In this document: positions 60,901 to 64,000 of the stretch, one piece after another | Numbering within the stretch: position 1 is the first letter of the stretch | How the letters are laid out: each line of letters opens with the position of its first letter | Assembly (NCBI GenBank): GCA_035461245.1 | Contig: DATHVP010000008.1 | Location: 1 to 64,000 of the forward strand | From: SH-MAG3 sp035461245 | GTDB taxonomy: Bacteria > Gemmatimonadota > Gemmatimonadetes > Longimicrobiales > RSA9 | Direction of reading: 5' to 3' | Length of the DNA: 64,000 nt | Made by a program: the position numbers and the translations under genes | The notes under the pieces: generated by a model | What the model was told of the DNA's origin: nothing | What the model saw: the letters and a program-made list of their open reading frames with translations, nothing else | Databases searched by the model: none

Positions 60901-60961
60901 CGGGTCCACGGGACCCGCTCAAACGGGCGTGGGTGGCAACATAATTGCTACTCACGCCCGT
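60901..60961 (+). terminator. Tandem hairpins before the TamA/BamA-like gene
   Basis: CGGGTCC-ACG-GGACCCG (60901-60917) is followed by a 16-base-pair stem with two G-U pairs (60923-60961, arms starting ACGGGCGTG and ending CACGCCCGT). The second abuts the ATG at 60962. They may terminate the peptidase transcript; the second could also control translation, since no ribosome site stands free in front of the ATG. Confidence 0.45.
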
Positions 60962-63211
60962 ATGCGGTTACGGGACAAGCTATTGGCATGCCTCGCGCCC
61001 ATCGCGGCGGGGCTGTTTCTCTGTCTGCCAGCCACGGCACAGGATGCCGATCAGGACAGCCTGGCCGCGGGCTCGCCCCGGGTGGAGCGTATCCGGTTCC
61101 CGGGAGCGGAGAGCCTGGACGCCGGTGACCTGGCAACGCGCATCCGTACGGAGGAAACGCGGTGCCGGGTCTGGCTGCTGCGGCCGCTGTGCGCCATCAC
61201 CGACTGGCGGCTGATCCACATCCGCCGGTACCTGGACGCCGAAGAACTGGCGGCTGACGAGGACCGGCTTCACGTCTACTATTTCCAGCGCGGCTTCCGC
61301 CACGCGACGGTGAACACGCGCCTGGCGCCCAGGGGCCGGGGCGTGGAGGTCATTTTCGAGGTGGAGGAGGGTCCGCCCACGCTGGTGGAATCCCTCGACG
61401 TCGTCCAGACGCGGGACGCCGTGTCGGCCCGGCAGATCCGACGGGCCGACCTGCCCCGTGAGGGTGAGCGGCTGGACCTGGTGCGCCTCACCGACGGCGT
61501 CATCCGCCTTACGGACCGGCTGGGCCGGGGCGGCTGGCTGGACGGCGCGGTGCATGACACCGTGGATGTGTCGGCGGACGGACTCCGCGCTGCCGTCCGG
61601 GTGGCCATAGACCCCGGGCCGCGTTCAACGCTGGGTGGCCTCGAGGTCGTCGGCAATGAGCGCGTCACTGAGCGCACCATCGCCGACGGCCTGCGCCTGC
61701 GGCAGGGACGGACGCTGCGCCTCCAGGATCTTGTCGCCAGCCAGCGCAGCCTGTACGAGTCGAACCTGTTCCACGAAGCGCGTGTCCGTGTGCCGGCACA
61801 GACGGACAGCGCCAAGGTCGTGGAGGTCACGGTCCGGGAGGCGCCGCCCCAGTCCGCGCGCATCGGCGGCGGCCTCAACACCATGGAGTTCGTCCAGGCC
61901 GAAGCCCGCTACACGAACTACAACTTCTTCGGCGGCGGTCGGCGCGTGGAAGTGCGAGGCACGGTAGGCAACCTGCTCGCGGACGAACTCAGCGGGCGCG
62001 GCATCTTCCGCAACGTCCGGCGCGAGAATGCCGGCGGCCTGGATCCTGACGCATTCACCCGCCCGACGTGGCTGGCGAGCATTGACCTCATCCAGCCGTC
62101 ATTCCGTTCGGCATCGAACACCCTGGGGCTGGCAGTCTTCACCCACCGCAGGATCGTGCCGGGCATTGTCATAGACCGGGGCATCGGCGCGGAACTGTCC
62201 GCGACCCGGCGCCTGGATTACCAGACGCCCGTGACCATTGCCTACCGGTACGAACTGGCCGCTCTCGACGCCGGGGAACTCTACTTCTGTGTCAACTACG
62301 GCATCTGTGACCTGCCCACCGTGGCGGTGCTCCAGGAACGGCAGCGGCTTTCGCCCGTCCAGGCGAGCTTCATCGCCGACAAGGGCAACGATCCCATCGC
62401 ACCCACGGACGGCTACCGGATCCGGGTCAATGCGGAGCACGCGTCCGGCATGACCATGTCCGACTTCGCGCACCACCGCCTGTCCGCCGACGCGTCGCTC
62501 TATTACCCGCTGGACGTGCACCGCCGCCGGGTGCTCGCCGGCCGGCTGCGCCTCGGTGCCGTCCGGCCGCTGGACGGCGCGGCAGGCACGGGCCTCCTCG
62601 GCGACGATGACGGGACTGATCTGGGCCGCGTCCTCCACCCCCGCCGCCGCTTCTACGCCGGGGGCGCCCGCTCCGTGCGGGGCTACACCGAGAACCAGCT
62701 GGGGCCGAGAGTGCTTACCGTAAGTCCGGAAGCGCTGCTCGACGACGGCGCCGGGTGCGCCGAGGCACAGATACTGGATGGCTCGTGCGACCCGAATATG
62801 CTACCCATCGCTGTTTTTCACCCCCGGCCGGTGGGCGGCCGCAACGTCATCGAGGCGAGCGTCGAGTACCGGTTTCCTCTCCGGGCCAACATCCAGGCCG
62901 CTGTCTTCGTGGACGGCGCCAGAGTCGGCGGTCCCGGCGGCTCAGTACCAGGCGGCGCCGTCGCCGCGGTTACGCCCGGCGCGGGTGTGCGCTTCGAGTC
63001 GCCCGTCGGCCCCATCCGCGTTGATCTCGGCGTACGGCCGCTGGTGAAGGAGGAACTGCGGGTCGTCACCGAGATGCGAGACGACGATGGCACCGCCCGG
63101 CTGGTGCCGCTGGCGCTGCCGCGCACATACGACCCCCTGGGCGGGCGCAGTTTCCTGCGGCAGGTGCTCGGCCGGCTGACACTGCACCTCTCCATCGGCG
63201 AGGCCTTCTGA
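60962..63211 (+). CDS. BamA/TamA-family outer-membrane protein
   Basis: A 749-aa outer-membrane protein. A signal peptide (LLACLAPIAAGLFLCLPATAQ) is followed by POTRA-like repeats to about residue 300 (VEVIFEVEEGPPTLVESLDV, LGGLEVVGNERVTERTIADGL) and a C-terminal Omp85 barrel with FYAGGARSVRGYTENQLGP, close to the VRGF/Y motif of the family, and VGPIRVDLG. It probably assembles or exports proteins. The next gene is TamB-like, suggesting the TamA role. The start is uncertain because of the hairpin in front; GTG 60929 is an alternative. Confidence 0.9.
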   Translation: MRLRDKLLACLAPIAAGLFLCLPATAQDADQDSLAAGSPRVERIRFPGAESLDAGDLATRIRTEETRCRVWLLRPLCAITDWRLIHIRRYLDAEELAADEDRLHVYYFQRGFRHATVNTRLAPRGRGVEVIFEVEEGPPTLVESLDVVQTRDAVSARQIRRADLPREGERLDLVRLTDGVIRLTDRLGRGGWLDGAVHDTVDVSADGLRAAVRVAIDPGPRSTLGGLEVVGNERVTERTIADGLRLRQGRTLRLQDLVASQRSLYESNLFHEARVRVPAQTDSAKVVEVTVREAPPQSARIGGGLNTMEFVQAEARYTNYNFFGGGRRVEVRGTVGNLLADELSGRGIFRNVRRENAGGLDPDAFTRPTWLASIDLIQPSFRSASNTLGLAVFTHRRIVPGIVIDRGIGAELSATRRLDYQTPVTIAYRYELAALDAGELYFCVNYGICDLPTVAVLQERQRLSPVQASFIADKGNDPIAPTDGYRIRVNAEHASGMTMSDFAHHRLSADASLYYPLDVHRRRVLAGRLRLGAVRPLDGAAGTGLLGDDDGTDLGRVLHPRRRFYAGGARSVRGYTENQLGPRVLTVSPEALLDDGAGCAEAQILDGSCDPNMLPIAVFHPRPVGGRNVIEASVEYRFPLRANIQAAVFVDGARVGGPGGSVPGGAVAAVTPGAGVRFESPVGPIRVDLGVRPLVKEELRVVTEMRDDDGTARLVPLALPRTYDPLGGRSFLRQVLGRLTLHLSIGEAF

Positions 63212-64000
63212 TGACCCGCCGGCGCAGGATCGCTGCCTATGCCGGCGCTGGTGTACTGCTGGTGGTCGTCCTGCTGGCGGCTGCGGTCCTCGTCATCACG
63301 AACACCGACTGGGGTCGCGAGCGCGTCCGCCTCTTCGCGCTGGACCGCCTCGCCGCTGCCACCGACGGCACCGTCGAGATCCGCCGGATCGAGGGCAACC
63401 TCCTGCGGCGCATCTACCTGCTGGACGTGCGCATCGTAGATGAGCAGGGCCGGCCGTTCCTGCAGGCGGATACCATCCGGAGCCGCTTCTCCCTCCGCGG
63501 CCTGCTGCGCCAGCGCATCGCCCTCACCAACGTGCGCATGGTACAGGGTGTCGTGATACTCGATGAGCCCCCGGGCGAGGACTGGAATTACGTTCGAATT
63601 TTCCGCATCGAGCCGGAAGAGCGGGTGCCGGATACCGCCGTTGGCTGGGGCGACTGGGTCTCCCTGCACAACGTGCAGCTCGTCAACACGCGGATCATGA
63701 TCCGCTCCGCCTGGGCGCCGCCAGAGGACATCACACCGGAGGAGCGGGCACGAGCCATCGAGCGCGCCCTCAGCGGCGAGATGCGCGACAACATCGTGGC
63801 GGTGGAGGGCGGATACCAGAACGTCATGGATTTCCGCCAGCTGCACGCCACCATGCCCGTGATTGTCCCCGCTCACCCCGACTCCGCAGGCATCCCCATC
63901 GAGATCAGCCACTTCACGGGCATCGCGCAGCCGTTCCGTCCGCCGGTGGCGCAGGTGGAGGCGCTGGCCGGCAGGTTCCGCCTGGAGCGGGATACGCTGC
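63211..64000 (+). CDS. TamB/AsmA-like inner-membrane protein, N-terminal part (runs off the window)
   Basis: 263 residues are visible and the frame stays open to the edge. One N-terminal helix (GAGVLLVVVLLAAAVLVIT) is followed by ALDRLAAATDGTVEIRRIEGNLLRRIYLLDVRI and further repeated beta segments, typical of TamB N-termini. TamB spans the periplasm and works with TamA or supports lipid transport. It overlaps the TamA-like stop by one base (TGATG), supporting a TamA-TamB pair. Confidence 0.85.
   Translation, partial: MTRRRRIAAYAGAGVLLVVVLLAAAVLVITNTDWGRERVRLFALDRLAAATDGTVEIRRIEGNLLRRIYLLDVRIVDEQGRPFLQADTIRSRFSLRGLLRQRIALTNVRMVQGVVILDEPPGEDWNYVRIFRIEPEERVPDTAVGWGDWVSLHNVQLVNTRIMIRSAWAPPEDITPEERARAIERALSGEMRDNIVAVEGGYQNVMDFRQLHATMPVIVPAHPDSAGIPIEISHFTGIAQPFRPPVAQVEALAGRFRLERDTL

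Noticed and set aside
1..64000. CRISPR arrays, tRNA/rRNA genes, IS elements or prophage genes
   Set aside because: No regularly spaced direct repeats, cloverleaf-like tracts, transposase or phage structural genes were recognised in reading both strands.

Overview
The window is a GC-rich chromosomal stretch from a diderm (Gram-negative-type) bacterium. Outer-membrane beta-barrels, TonB proteins, a TonB-dependent receptor, a BamA/TamA-TamB pair and a lipoprotein-rich electron-transfer inventory all point to an outer membrane. The mixture (monomeric isocitrate dehydrogenase, EgtB/EgtD, many secreted S9/M14/M19 peptidases and amidohydrolases, NirK with heme-copper genes, multiheme cytochromes) fits Gemmatimonadota or a neighbouring environmental phylum best. 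That assignment is an inference; no rRNA or marker gene is present to test it. No tRNA, rRNA, IS element, prophage or CRISPR array was seen.

Layout. 1-4.4 kb: tail of a cytochrome c peroxidase-like gene, a heme-tagged outer-membrane barrel, a small cytochrome c, and isocitrate dehydrogenase on the other strand. 4.65-8.07 kb: a membrane histidine kinase and a sigma-54-dependent response regulator. 8.1-21.85 kb: the regulator is followed by two copies of a dyad enhancer-like site, a very good -24/-12 promoter and eleven co-oriented genes, many joined by 4-nt ATGA/GTGA overlaps. These encode a nonaheme lipoprotein cytochrome, a second nine-heme cytochrome with one CX4CH site, an outer-membrane barrel, a 16-heme cytochrome, a NapA-like molybdoenzyme, a five-heme NapB, a tetraheme lipoprotein, a four-cluster ferredoxin subunit, an NrfD-type quinone-interacting membrane subunit, a slipin and a small membrane protein. 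Together they specify 43 heme sites. The NapA homologue has Tyr where NapA enzymes have the molybdenum-ligating Cys. This cluster is the best candidate for an undescribed respiratory system.

21.9-38.3 kb is a nitric-oxide/denitrification island: copper nitrite reductase NirK, two NsrR/IscR-like Rrf2 regulators, a stand-alone RIC N-terminal domain, a cupin, a radical SAM/SPASM protein, a nine-gene minus-strand operon (heme A synthase, NnrS/heme-copper-like membrane proteins, MIP18, several DUF2249 proteins, a cytochrome c), a cytochrome b-ferredoxin-MvhD fusion, and a CuA-type heme-copper enzyme with its own Sco and heme O synthase. The catalytic subunit lacks the HxxxY tyrosine of oxygen reductases, so I read it as a NO reductase. 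A matching 11-2-11 dyad operator lies in front of both nirK and the heme A synthase operon, tying heme A synthesis to nitrite/NO metabolism.

38.4-64 kb is more ordinary: a bile-acid-symporter-like transporter, a monoheme cytochrome, two TonB-like proteins flanking a TonB-dependent receptor with a B12-box-like leader, a lytic transglycosylase, an M19 dipeptidase, an RlmA-like methyltransferase overlapping a GC-rich palindromic repeat element, a secreted SDR, an amidohydrolase, ergothioneine synthesis genes egtB-egtD, S9 and M14 peptidases, and a TamA/TamB-like pair running off the right edge.
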